From Hygrocybe punicea (lineage: Eukaryota > Basidiomycota > Agaricomycetes > Agaricales > Hygrophoraceae), in the NCBI GenBank assembly GCA_963556145.1, contig OY744466.1:248001-312000 (forward strand): a DNA stretch of 64,000 bases, read 5' to 3'. Under the pieces are notes generated by a model. The model worked only from the letters and a program-made list of their open reading frames with translations. It was not told the DNA's origin and did no database searches. Positions within the stretch are counted from its first letter, which is position 1, and each line of letters opens with the position of its first letter. Below, one piece after another: positions 11,084 through 23,400 of this stretch. A program made the translations under genes and the position numbers.

Positions 11084-12604
11084 TAGTGCTGCCAAAGTTC
11101 GGTTCAGAACCGAACCGAACCCAGTTCGAACTCCGAACCAAACCGGAAGTTTGGTTCAGTCCAGCACCTTGGGCTGAACTGAACCCCGGGTCCGGTTCGG
11201 GGTTCAGGCAACCCCCAGGTTGTCTAAACGGTTCACAAGCAGTTCAGAACCGCTGAACCGATGTCCGCAGGTATGTGTTTTTCCCTCCAAACGAAAGTTG
11301 TGCTCACATGCCGATTCGGCAAATTTCCATTTTAGGCACTGAACTTTATTCTCAGCCACCAACAACCACCATGAAAAGCCTCGAACGCAACTGTTCAAGG
11401 CAAATAGGTAAGTTTGTACTTTTATAATCATTTCTTTTTGAGTCACTAATCCATTTGTAGGTACTTCTACCAGCCACCGCCAAGTCAGCGGCTACCACAA
11501 CGACGCACAATGCAAGCACCAGCAACATCGGAGGTGACAGCAGCAGCGGCACCACCACCAACACCACCACCACCACCATATTGGCGCGTCGCCATCAACG
11601 AACCACCCCCAAATGAGAGAAAGAGAGCGGCAGGGTTGGTGCACCCAACCCCACTGCCAATCGTAAGTGTATTTATTAATAATGAGGTCAGCTAATAGTA
11701 CTCTACCCACCAGCCCAACGACGCCCACGCCCACACCCACACCCTCGCCCTCACCCATGCCCATGGCAGCACCAGCACCATCACCATCACCAGCACCAAC
11801 ACCAGCACCAGCGATGCACCAGCACCAACACTAAAAATGTAAGTGTACTTTTTTATTTCTATGTTACTAACTACTTCGCGAAGCATGGCCAGCACCAGCA
11901 CATCACCAGCACCAGCAGCAGCACTGGCAGCACCAGCACAACACCAGCAACAGCAGCGTCAACAGCAGTGGCAATGGCACCAGGGCCGGCACCAGCCAAC
12001 AACACCAGCCCGGCGACAACACCAGCAGCAGCAGCAGCAGCAGCGGCATCAACAGCACTGGGGGTGGCACAGGCACGCCCATGCAAACGCCAATGCCCCA
12101 ACTATGCGAACACGCATGCCATCGTCCACAGCAACAGCAACGACGGCTCAAACGGAGGCGAGGGGAGCAGCGGGAGCCACAGGGTCACCAGCAGCAGCAG
12201 GGACCAGGTCCCCACCCGAGTGAACACCTTGCGACCATGCAGCCCAGCGTCAATTGACGTCGGGGCTATGTTCGTGAGGTTAAAGGGGGTGTGTGCCTCA
12301 CCAACACAAGGTGATACCTGCGGATACACACAAATTCAAATATTTACCAGAAGATAATGAGTTCCCTAGATAGATGAATAGCTACAATAATATATTGTAA
12401 TTTTTTTAAATAAAATGCATGATAAGACTAAAATTGAGTGTCCGAACCGTTCATGAACCCGGTTCAGGCCCTGAAAAAAAAATCCGAACGGTTCAGGGTG
12501 GTTCAGGTTCAGTTCACGTGAAATCCTGAACTGAACTCTGGGTTCAGTTCAGGGTTCAGCCAAAATGGGTCTGAACTGGACTGAACTGAACTTCAGTAGC
12601 ACTA
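11084..12604. mobile_element. Non-autonomous hAT-type element inside pogo transposase
   Basis: A 1,521-bp element with ends TAGTGCTGCCAAAG and its inverted partner (TAGTGCTACTGAAG read inward from the right). It is flanked by an exact 8-bp direct repeat, GGATGGAG, at 11076-11083 and 12605-12612. About 200 bp at each end is filled with copies of GGTTCAG/GAACC-type motifs. Excision with one repeat rejoins the transposase as ISATGWSMHPS. The interior has no transposase but a long Ser/Ala/Gln-coding low-complexity tract. Confidence 0.9.
11500..12220 (+). repeat. CAGCACCAGCAC-type low-complexity tract
   Basis: Imperfect CAG/CAC/ACC trinucleotide repetition fills the interior of the hAT-type element. 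Plus-strand frames read as poly-Gln/His/Ala/Thr and minus-strand frames as Leu/Val/Trp. Several short GTAAGT-like and AG-like sites are present (for example about 11663 and 11838), so it could be a decayed, intron-containing captured gene. No conserved motif supports a product. Confidence 0.5.
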
Positions 12605-14677
12605 GGATGGAGCATGCACCCATCAGTTATTTATCAGGGAATGTGTCGGGACCTTGAGTGGGGCCGAAACAACCCATGTAATGCAAGGTAGCGTCATGTT
12701 ATTCATTCTCTATGCAATGCCTCTGACTGATTTATTAGTATTTCTCACTCGCCAAAAGGCTGGACGGACCAGGAGTTGGGTGAAATGTGGATCAGGAAGG
12801 ATTTTGAACCTGCCACTGCTGCAAGCAACCTGTCAGGAGGTTACCATCTCTTGATTCTCAATGGCCATCATTCACATTGTACATATGGATTTTGTAAATT
12901 TGCAGCCGACAACAAGATCATCATCATTTGCCTCCCATCTCATATGACACATGCTCTTCAGCCTTGTGATGTCACTTGCTTTGGACCTTTAGCTTCTTCA
13001 TGGAAATCTGAAGTCAATACAGCTTCTGCAGCTTACATCGAGATCTCAAGATGAAATCTATTGGTCTTTTATGCAAAGGCTAGGGAGCAGGCACTAAAGA
13101 AGAGTACAATAATATCTGCCTTCGCAAAAACAGGGATATGGCCTCTCAATCACAATGTCTTAGAGCCGAGCACTTTTGAGCCATCAAAAAACACGACGAT
13201 GGAGCCTGCACAGCCATTACCCGCAAGGCTCCCATCACTTCTGGTCGCTATTCAAGTCAATAATAATAATAATCCCAATCTAGACACTCCTGCTGCTGAG
13301 AATCAAGTTCACTATATCATCCCTCTACCCCCGACACTACCTCACACAGCGGCCAGAGGTGACCTTCATCAGGAGAATGAGATGCTTCAGGACATGATCC
13401 ATCTTGCAGAAGTACAGCTGGAAAAGGATTTTACACAAATGAAGCTGATGGACATGGAGAATGGACGCTTACGCAAACGGGCCTTTGCAAAGGAGAAAAA
13501 GAAGTCGAAGAAAAAAGAGACCACCCAAGCCCATGCTCGTCTCATGACAGGAGCAGAAAATCTTGATGCTCTTGCAGAGAAAGACTTCATGAAGCAGTGG
13601 AAGGAAGTGGGGAAAGAATTGGTGCCGATTTTCAAGCAGATCCAGAATGAGATCGGTGACCATGAGAAGAGAATAGTACAAGCTGCTAAGGATGTGGAGA
13701 AGGCTAGAAAGGAACAGGAAAGAGCAGCTAAAAAGGCAGCAGAGGAAGTGGAGAAAGCGAGGAAGAAAATGGCAAGGGAAGAGGCAGCAGTGATGAAGGC
13801 AGCTGCACGTGGCAGAGGGCAGCGGGGATGTGGGCATATGCATGGGGGGCAGCAGGGACATGGTGGTGCTGGTAGAGGTAGGGGCCAGGACCGAGGAAGT
13901 GGCAAGAACAGCATTGAGTCAGAGGAAGATTCGGAGGGAGACAGTCCATCTTCAAGCACTGAAAGCGATGATGAAGACGAGCATTCTCAGGGTTCCGATG
14001 TGGCTGTGAGTGTGGGACCAGGTCAGTGATGTGATCTATGTGAGGATGTAACTGTTGACAGACCACACTTACCAGCACCATCCACAGAGCAGGAGGTACA
14101 ACCAAGGCTGCACCCAAGACCAAGATATTGAATGGCAGAGGCTGCTGTGGATGTAGTGGATGACATAGAGCATCCTGAGAGTCTTGATGGACCTCAGTCA
14201 CAAATTGGAGTGGCCCCGATCGAGGAAGAAGGGAGCATTGAAGCTGGGCATGTTGAAGAAGGTGAAAATGCAGCTGAGAGTGGATGCTGGTATCCTAGGA
14301 GATCAAATCGGTCTAATCGTCATTTTACATATGGAGTGGATTGACAGTACTCATGTGAATTCATGTACACCGTTTTGTGATAATCTGCATTGAATTGAGT
14401 GAGCCGCAGTGATTGCAATGAGACAGAGGGGAGCGAGCACATAGAACCAGAAGTTCCCACGAGTGACCGAGTACCTGAATTCACTCAATTTGGCACCCCC
14501 TGCAGCAAAATATTCATACCACAGCAACAGCATCGCACAAAAATATGAAAAGCCTGTCAGAGGGGAGACAATCAGCTGGTCTCACTGTCTAAAGTTCCTA
14601 GCATACTGTGTAGCTGGTATTTGTCGTATACTACATCATTTTAGCCAGCCTGACCGAGTACTAGGCCAGGCACAGTA

Positions 14678-14958
14678 TAGCTCACTGGGTGGCATACAAT
14701 CGAGCTAATATTCTTCACCATGATATAAGCATTGGCAATATCCTGGTATCAGCTGATGACAAATGTGGTCTGTCAATTGGTTGGGAGCTGTGCAAAAGAG
14801 TATTGTTTACTCCCCCAAAATCGATCCCACATGATTCAGAAATCATTATGGATCCCCCCATCAAGAGACAGCCCAATCACGCGCTCAAAATTCTTTATTC
14901 ATCAGGCTTGACCCGAATAGGTGAAGTCGCCATGACCAAGTTGCTAGCAAGAAGGTAG
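14678..14958 (+). pseudogene. FunK1-type kinase relic, catalytic-loop part
   Basis: This continues the FunK1 sequence beyond the pogo insertion: VAYNRANILHHDISIGNILV, where family members read HRDISVGNIL. It goes on with GLSIGWELCK (usually LIDWELC, so the Asp of the metal-binding loop is Gly here) and SGLTRIGEVAMTKLLA. The changed HHD and IGW motifs, the stop at 14956-14958 and the foldback element just downstream (14983) show a dead gene. FunK1 kinases are a large basidiomycete family of unknown physiology. Confidence 0.7.
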
Positions 14959-14982
14959 ACAAGTGAGTGCTTACAGTCATTA

Positions 14983-15667
14983 CAGCGTATTTCAAAAACC
15001 TTGTCAGTAAGTGAAAAAAAAAAAAAAAAAAACCGAGGCAGCTTACGAAGCTGCTCGGCCACTTCCAGGCAACTGTGGCTGAAGCTCTTAAGTGACAAAA
15101 ACAACTGTTCTCAAGCAAGAACAGGACTAATTGAGCTTGAGGGCATCAACCCCAGTTGGGTGAGGATGCATTACACCATTTTAGTATATTTTCTGTGTAC
15201 ATCAGATAATTCTAATGAGAAACCATGTTGCTCACCCAAAAAAGGAAATCTCCATGGATGAATTGTATAAAAGATTTATGGTGAGCTTAGAGAGCATCCA
15301 AAAAATTCTTAAACAAATGTATAGTTATTATAAATGCTTTGAATTTACTTAGAACAATTTCAGTATTATTTGAGTGAGTAATGGTATCCAAATTGATACA
15401 TGACTGAAATATATCTCTGATAATCATCTGACAACACCCACTTGCACTTATGTACACAGAAAATATACTAAAATGGTGTAATGCATCCTCACCCAACTGG
15501 GGTTGATGCCCTCAAGCTCAATTAGTCCTGTTCTTGCTTGAGAACAGTTGTTTTTGTCACTTAAGAGCTTCAGCCACAGTTGCCCGGAAGTGGCCGAGCA
15601 GCTTCGTAAGCTGCCTCGGTTTTTTTTTTTTTTTTTCACTTACTGACAAGGTTTTTGAAATACGCTG
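14983..15667. mobile_element. Long-TIR foldback MITE with TA flanks
   Basis: Arms at 14983-15200 and about 15451-15667 are nearly identical inverted copies of roughly 218 bp around a loop of about 250 bp. The ends begin CAGCGTATTTCAAAAACC and include a homopolymer run of 16-19 A/T in each arm. TA lies on both sides (14981-14982 and 15668-15669), suggesting mobilisation by a Tc1/mariner-type transposase. It has no coding capacity and sits at the 3' end of the FunK1 relic. Confidence 0.75.
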
Positions 15668-15669
15668 TA

Positions 15670-16035
15670 AATAGTAACAATATTTGTGAATAGGCTGCTC
15701 AACCAAGAAGACTGTCAGGTAGCTAAATCTCACAACTTTTAGAGATTTTTTTAGGGCCGCAGGATCGTATGCTGGAGAAGCCTCTGGATAATTTGTCCAT
15801 GAAGCAACGAGAGGAGCTCCCATTTGTGTCCTCAGACATAACAGCTCTCTTCCCCCCTTCCACGGATCCCATTTCAACGTTCGAGTTCACTGTTCAGTTC
15901 ACTGTTCGGTTCACAACAGTGGGCTATTTTGTGAAAAAAGTAATATCATTTACCATCATTGATCTCCTCGAGCAAGGCTGGATTATGGTCGTCGTCTAAA
16001 CAAGACCAGAGGTTGATGTGCATAATCCACGAACA
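15670..16035. other. Spacer between foldback element and Mutator-like element
   Basis: About 365 bp with no supported gene. Minus-strand frames such as the one near 15877 have no recognisable motif and continue into the foldback arm. Confidence 0.35.
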
Positions 16036-19000
16036 CAAAAATATGAGTATATACCAAAGTAGTGGAAGTGGAAGTCAGTGGAAGTGGAAGTCAGGACACG
16101 AAGTCGGAAGTCAGGACACGAAGTCAATCAAGTCACTGTATTAGGTAATCAGCCGATAACGAGCCACGTCTCTCCGAGTCCATTGTGCCATCATTTACCT
16201 GTGGCCAATATGGTGGCCTGGGGGCGGCGCAAAACCCCGCACTCGTTTTCAATATGTCGGGTTCTAGTCATCATTCTCATTGCTATCATGCCACACATGC
16301 TGCCCACTGCACCGAATGACGCCAAGTTTGCCATCGTGAGACGACTGATTGCAAAGATCGGCTGTGATGTACTCAACAAGTACATATCTAACAAATTTTG
16401 AGGATATTAGCTGGCGCGATGGCATATCCAGACCATCCCAGCGTTCCTCCAGGAGCTCACACTGCCCAATACCAACAACCTCAAACTATGGATGGAACCC
16501 GACCTGTTTTTTACTTGGACCGCCCAGTATTACCAATGACAATCCCTCAACATGCAGGTCGCTTTATCAATGCCCATCTCGGCTCCCCTCTCCTCCAGTG
16601 GCCGCGTATCTCCCACCCAGCAATCCCTCGATGCGCAGGTCGCATCAACGCCCATCTCGACATCCACCTCCACCTCCTCCGACCGCCGTGTATCTCCCGC
16701 CTTGCAATCTCTTGGCATGCATCTCACTTCATCAACACCCATCTTGAAACCCATCACCTCCAAACAGCATGTATCCCCCACCCTCGACAACTTATTTTCA
16801 AATGATGCAGTCAATATCTTAGTGGCACGTACACCCAAATGAAAGCACAGCGACTTCAGATTAGTCCCATCAGAGGTCATCATCATTGATGACTCTGATA
16901 GCGACCTCGATCCCAACTCAAGCCCAACAAAGCACCTCACTGCAAAGCGCCTACGTATAAAGAAAGAACCCATGACCACTGAAATACCAGCTAACCCGCT
17001 TCTGCAAGCCAACGTACCCCTGCAAATAACCCGGCAACTCACCCTGCGCCAAATCATCCGCCTCACGACAATCCCTTCGTGTTGGACAGTGCCACGAGAA
17101 GAACGGATCGGCTACCTCCTCGACCTCTCCGACGATGACTGCCAGTGGAACGACAGTGAGGGCAAGCCATTGTCCATGGCCACCATCATCAAGTCTCAGG
17201 TATGCCGGTACATTCATATTTCCTGATTTTGGACACTAAATAAACAGCTGTAGGATCAAGACTCGTGGGGTGGGGGGAGTGGTGGGTCGCTCAACCGAGA
17301 AAAAATGCCTCGTGTTGCTGCGCTTGGCAGCTTGCCGTGCCAAGTCTCAGAACATCGTTGCCAAGGAGTCTACCACTGCAATCAACTCGACATGGCCTTA
17401 CTCGTGGACTGCCAATGTTATGAACCTGATGAGCATGGAAGAGAAACACTTTTCAAGGCAGAACTCAACGTCAATGAGCAACAGAGCTTGTCATCTGCGT
17501 TATGTGCGATTTCGTGAGTCAGGGTCAATTGTATTTCCCATTTATCACCCTGACGATTCTTTAGGTTTTATAACTCCTGCCTACAGAAGGTCTGCCCGCA
17601 CGTTCAGCAAGATGGCAGCCAATGTCCTGGATCACCTGTGGTACGACGCCTCAAAGAGAAAAACTTCAATGGCAAGTCTCATTTCATCGGATGCAGAAAT
17701 TGGAAACCAGCCAATCCCCCATTCTCGCACCGCTTCCTGACAATTCCAGTTGGTATTCAAGAAAGCCATATCGTCGAACTGTTCCAGGAGGGTGGGGTTT
17801 TCAAGACGATACCGGAGAACTTGAAAGATGTCAACACCAGGAAATGTGCTCATGTGGTCACGCCTCGAAGTGGGGGCAAGGGTAGGAAACTCTGCCGTAT
17901 GTACCTGTGTCGAATCCATGGATCTTTGCTTAATCTCCCATAGCATATTCTCACATTGACGAAACCGGGAAAATAGTTCAGGGCAACTTAGTGTGGCGCA
18001 CATGTTTGGCTCGCATCAAAGTCTACTCGCCAGTGGATCGTTCCATTCGCAAAGCCATTATTATACTTAGCAGTCCTCACAACCATCCAGCGCCACCTTC
18101 CGAAAAAGTCTCACGCACCGGGAAGGATGTCTATAGGCAGGCGGTGGAAGCAATTGGCGTGACAGGAGCCACGGTGAAGAAGGTCGACCTGGGTACGATT
18201 GAACTATATTAGATGTGTATTATGTGTCCTCAACATCATCTCAGCACAATCAACATTCCAAATCACTGGTAGCTTGCATGTCTCAGCATTAGATCCAGCA
18301 CTCGCGAACGCACGAACAAAGCGGCAAATCATCCACCGACTCAAAACTGAAGCGGCACCCCATGGCAGCGGCCTTGAAGGGGTTCTCGCCCGAATTAAAT
18401 TGGATTCAACGACACTTCCACCTGTTACGTTTCCAACTCCGCTTCCAACCCCGATGCCCATTCCGTTACCCACCATGACGATTCTGCACTGCACACCTTC
18501 CTTTTTCATTTCTTTTTGTCCTTTGTCTTCCTTTCAACGTCATTGTTTCTTCATTTGGACATCCTTGTATTTTCTTATTCTTGTTCTCTTTTTGCCCCTT
18601 CTTCTAGAACAATCCAGACCGACCATGGACATCTCCCACATGACCTTGTTGTACCCGAATAGTCTCCTTGCCGATGGACGTCACCGACATTGTCTTTTCC
18701 CTTCAATATCTTGTTTACGCTATCCCACGACAAACTGATCACAATGGCTGTACTCCCGACACAGCTCATTACCGTAATTGTTATTGGCAGCATTGCCATC
18801 ACCTTCCTGATCGGTTTCTACCTTGTTATGATCTATCTTTGGCATCGGCACCAAAACCCTTCCGCCATTGATACTTCTGACTTCCACCTCGACAATATAT
18901 CGACACATAATTGACAATTGCCATTCCCGGATATTTGGTTTCCATATTCGTACCCTGTGCCCACCATTATCCTCCCTGACGATCCGACGACATTCCTCAC

Positions 19001-19745
19001 CTGCATGCGAACTCTGAACAATCCCCAATCACAAGACATTTCACTGTTCTCTCTAATCCGACCATCGCCGGAGCATACTCTTTTGGACTTCGACCACAGA
19101 CCATACGACTTCCCAAACAGTGAACCAACCCCTATCGTATATTGTTCGCACGACACCGCTTCAATGCAGTACCCGACGACTTGTTCCCACAGCTTGTCAC
19201 TCATGCCATGACTCGAAACCTGGACCCACGTTCATTTATCCTTTTCCATCCATAATCTTGATACCTCCCACACTCGTTTACAATGATACCCTTTCTTGGA
19301 CAAATACCGACATCAGGTGGACCACATTGTTCCACACACAGGACAAGACACCGCCCCTCGATACACAGGGTGCACAGTAGCATACCATGTCACACAGTAG
19401 CTTGAAAGTACTTGACAAGTATACTAAATATCATTACCAGAACTTTCAGCATGGTATTGTAACAGTATTCAGATATAAACTACAATACTTGTGCTCAAAT
19501 TCATCTGAAAGTATGAAGGAAAATGAGACTTATACCTTTTCAATAACATCAAGCCTTTTGTTTCACTACTTTTACTGTATTTACAGCAAAGTGCTGTATA
19601 GTTTGGATAGAATACTTGCAGCCTAAGATGAATCAAAGTATTAAACCAGTAAGGAAGTTGGGGCACTTTTACTATTAGGATACCTTTTGAATCCTATCAA
19701 GATACAGGATGAAATAGTATAGTACTGTTGCCATATTTTGGATTT

Positions 19746-19877
19746 AAGATACTTTGTCAATACTTTTAAGATACTGTTTCAATACATTTAAGATACTGTG
19801 TCAATACTTTTAAGATACTATTTCAATACTTTTAAGGTACTGTTTCGATGCATCTAAGATACTGTTTCAATATCCTT
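19746..19877. repeat. 22-bp subterminal repeats, left arm (six copies)
   Basis: Consecutive 22-bp units of the form AAGATACTGTTTCAATACTT plus two further bases, with small changes (for example GTTTC/TTGTC/GTGTC). Their position close to the inverted ends is what is expected of transposase-binding sites in CACTA-type elements. Confidence 0.75.
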
Positions 19878-20468
19878 AAAGAACTTTGAAAAATAGTATA
19901 GTACTGCTTCAATACTGTTCAGATACTTTGCAAAATGGTATTGGACAGTTATTTAATGCTAAAACCCAGGGAAATATGGGGCTGGGAATTAGGATTCTGA
20001 AGTTCTGGGAATTCTGAGAATTGGAATTCCAATACTGGGAATGCTAGGAATGGGCATTTCAAAGTGCAGGCTTTGGGATTCTGAGAATTGTAATTCCAAG
20101 AGTTTGAGAAGTTTGGAAAGTAGAATTCTGAAATTGTGGGAGATTAGGGATTTGGAAGTCAACAATGATGAGAATTGAAATCCAGAAAATGTGCATATTA
20201 ATGCAAATTCCAAGAATGGGAATCCAAATGCAGGAAATTGGGAATCCAGATTCAGCAGATTGGGAATCCAGATGCAGGGAATTGGGAATCCATTCCAAAC
20301 AATTCCATGCAATTCCTCGGTCCTCGAGTGGCTGAGCAGTATTTGTGATGAGTCGTGTGAGCTCAAAGGACAATTCCTTGCAAATTCCAACCAATTCCAA
20401 ACAATTCCGTGCAATTCCTCGATCGGTCTTCTGAGCTCACTGCAGTCGACACAAATACTGCTGAGCCA

Positions 20469-23400
20469 CTTGTGGACCGAGGAATTGCATGGAATTGTTT
20501 GGAATTGGTTGGAATTTGCACGGAATTGTCTTTTGAGCTTGCTGCAGTCGACACAAATACTGCTGAACCACTCGTAGACCGAGGAATTGCATGGAATTGT
20601 TTGGAATTGGTTGGAATTTGCACGGAATTGTCTTTTGAGCTCACAGGACACATCACAAATCCTGCTGAGCCACTCGTAGACCGAGGAATTGCATGGAATT
20701 GTTTGGAATTGGTTGGAATTTGCACGGAATTGTCTTTTGAGCTTGCTGCAGTCGACACAAATACTGCTGAGCCACTCGTAGACCGAGGAATTGCATGGAA
20801 TTGTTTGGAATTGGTTGGAATTTGCATGGAATTGTCTTTTGAGCTCACAGGACACATCACAAATCCTGCTGAGCCACTCGTAGACCGAGGAATTGCATGG
20901 AATTGTTTGGAATTGGTTGGAATTTGCACGGAATTGTCTTTTGAGCGTGCTGCAGTCGACACAAATACTGCTGAGCCACTTGTAGACCGAGGAATTGCAT
21001 GGAATTGTTTGGAATTGGTTGGAATTTGCACGGAATTGTCTTTTGAGCTTGCTGCAGTCGACACAAATACTGCTGAGCCACTCGTAGACCGAGGAATTGC
21101 ATGGAATTGTTTGGAATTGGTTGGAATTTGCACGGAATTGTCTTTTGAGCTCACAGGACACATCACAAATCCTGCTGAGCCACTCGTAGACCGAGGAATT
21201 GCATGGAATTGTTTGGAATTGGTTGGAATTTGCACGGAATTGTCTTTTGAGCTTGCTGCAGTCGACACAAATACTGCTGAGCCACTCGTAGACCGAGGAA
21301 TTGCATGGAATTGTTTGGAATTGGTTGGAATTTGCACGGAATTGTCTTTTGAGCTTGCTGCAGTCGACACAAATACTGCTGAGCCACTCGTAGACCGAGG
21401 AATTGCATGGAATTGTTTGGAATTGGTTGGAATTTGCACGGAATTGTCTTTTGAGCTGGCTGCATTCGACACAAATACTGCTGAGCCACTTGTAGACCGA
21501 GGAATTGCATGGAATTGGTTGGAATTTGCACGGAATTGTCTTTTGAGCTTGCTGCAGTCGACACAAATAGTGCTGAGCCACTCGTAGACCGAGGAATTGC
21601 ATGGAATTGTTTGGAATTGGTTGGAATTTGCACGGAATTGTCTTTTGAGCTTGCTGCAGTCGACACAAATACTGCTGAGCCACTCGTAGACCGAGGAATT
21701 GCATGGAATTGTTTGGAATTGGTTGGAATTTGCACGGAATTGTCTTTTGAGCTCACAGGACACATCACAAATCCTGCTGAGCCACTCGTAGACCGAGGAA
21801 TTGCATGGAATTGTTTGGAATTGGTTGGAATTTGCACGGAATTGTCTTTTGAGCGTGCTGCAGTGGACACAAATACTGCTGAGCCACTCGTAGACCGAGG
21901 AATTGCATGGAATTGTTTGGAATTGGTTGGAATTTGCACGGAATTGTCTTTTGAGCTTGCTGCAGTCGACACAAATACTGCTGAGCCACTCGTAGACCGA
22001 GGAATTGCATGGAATTGTTTGGAATTGGTTGGAATTTGCACGGAATTGTCTTTTGAGCTTGCTGCAGTCGACACAAATACTGCTGAGCCACTCGTAGACC
22101 GAGGAATTGCATGGAATTGTTTGGAATTGGTTGGAATTTGCACGGAATTGTCTTTTGAGCTGGCTGCATTCGACACAAATACTGCTGAGCCACTTGTAGA
22201 CCAAGGAATTGCATGGAATTGTTTGGAATTGGTTGGAATTTGCACGGAATTGTCTTTTGAGCTCACAGGACACATCACAAATCCTGCTGAGCCACTCGTA
22301 GACCGAGGAATTGCATGGAATTGTTTGGAATTGGTTGGAATTTGCACGGAATTGTCTTTTGAGCTTGCTGCAGTCGACACAAATACTGCTGAGCCACTCG
22401 TAGACCGAGGAATTGCATGGAATTGTTTGGAATTGGTTGGAATTTGCACGGAATTGTCTTTTGAGCTCACAGGACACATCACAAATCCTGCTGAGCCACT
22501 CGTAGACCGAGGAATTGCATGGAATTGTTTGGAATTGGTTGGAATTTGCACGGAATTGTCTTTTGAGCGTGCTGCAGTCGACACAAATACTGCTGAGCCA
22601 CTCGTAGACCGAGGAATTGCATGGAATTGTTTGGAATTGGTTGGAATTTGCACGGAATTGTCTTTTGAGCTCACAGGACACATCACAAATCCTGCTGAGC
22701 CACTAGTAGACCGAGGAATTGCATGGAATTGTTTGGAATTGGTTGGAATTTGCACGGAATTGTCTTTTGAGCTGGCTGCATTCGACACAAATACTGCTGA
22801 GCCACTTGTAGACCGAGGAATTGCATGGAATTGGTTGGAATTTGCACGGAATTGTCTTTTGAGCTTGCTGCAGTCGACACAAATACTGCTGAGCCACTCG
22901 TAGACCGAGGAATTGCATGGAATTGTTTGGAATTGGTTGGAATTTGCACGGAATTGTCTTTTGAGCTCACAGGACACATCACAAATCCTGCTGAGCCACT
23001 AGTAGACCGAGGAATTGCATGGAATTGTTTGGAATTGGTTGGAATTTGCACGGAATTGTCTTTTGAGCTGGCTGCATTCGACACAAATACTGCTGAGCCA
23101 CTCGTAGACCGAGGAATTGCATGGAATTGTTTGGAATTGGTTGGAATTTGCACGGAATTGTCTTTTGAGCTCACAGGACACATCACAAATCCTGCTGAGC
23201 CACTCGTAGACCGAGGAATTGCATGGAATTGTTTGGAATTGGTTGGAATTTGCACGGAATTGTCTTTTGAGCTTGCTGCAGTCGACACAAATACTGCTGA
23301 GCCACTCGTAGACCGAGGAATTGCATGGAATTGTTTGGAATTGGTTGGAATTTGCACGGAATTGTCTTTTGAGCTGGCTGCATTCGACACAAATACTGCT

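Larger units (their letters stand above)
10404..14344 (+). pseudogene. pogo-type (CENP-B/DDE_1) transposase, broken
   Basis: Reading from the ATG at 10404: an N-terminal helix-turn-helix region with in-frame stops at 10476-10478 and 10578-10580; then EEVLVEWIKVMGCRGIPMT, VGELWVKCFKGRHPELK and KWSSTLEKCRAASLNP; then IYNMDEKGIQLG, which holds the first catalytic Asp. The frame breaks at the hAT insertion (11084-12604) and resumes with WSMHPSVIYQG. The second catalytic block reads LLILNGHHSH, with Asn where family members have Asp. The third, MTHALQPCDVTCFGPL, keeps its Asp. The C-terminal part from 13061 has AFAKTGIWPLNHNV, a long charged coiled coil (13490-13790), a Gly/Arg-rich stretch and an acidic tail. 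Two stops plus the Asp-to-Asn change make this copy inactive. Confidence 0.85.
9477..14675 (+). mobile_element. pogo/Tc1-mariner-type DNA transposon
   Basis: Inverted ends of about 28 bp start CTGTGCCTGG and share a further inner CGGTCAG block (left 9477-9504, right about 14648-14675). The element is flanked by TA on both sides (9475-9476 and 14676-14677), the duplication expected of the Tc1/mariner/pogo superfamily. It carries one broken transposase on the plus strand, itself interrupted by a hAT-type element. Without that insertion the element would be about 3.7 kb. It lies in what looks like an intron of the FunK1 gene, between DAVEG and AYNRANILHHDIS. The left 900 bp (9477-10403) is non-coding. 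Confidence 0.85.

Noticed and set aside
11352..12151. Val/Leu/Trp-rich minus-strand frames resembling membrane proteins
   Set aside because: They are translations of the CAG/CAC low-complexity tract. Hydrophobicity follows from GTG/CTG codons and not from selection.
13387..13959. 190-codon minus-strand Ser/Phe/Leu-rich frame
   Set aside because: It is the antisense shadow of the lysine/glutamate-rich coiled coil of the pogo transposase.
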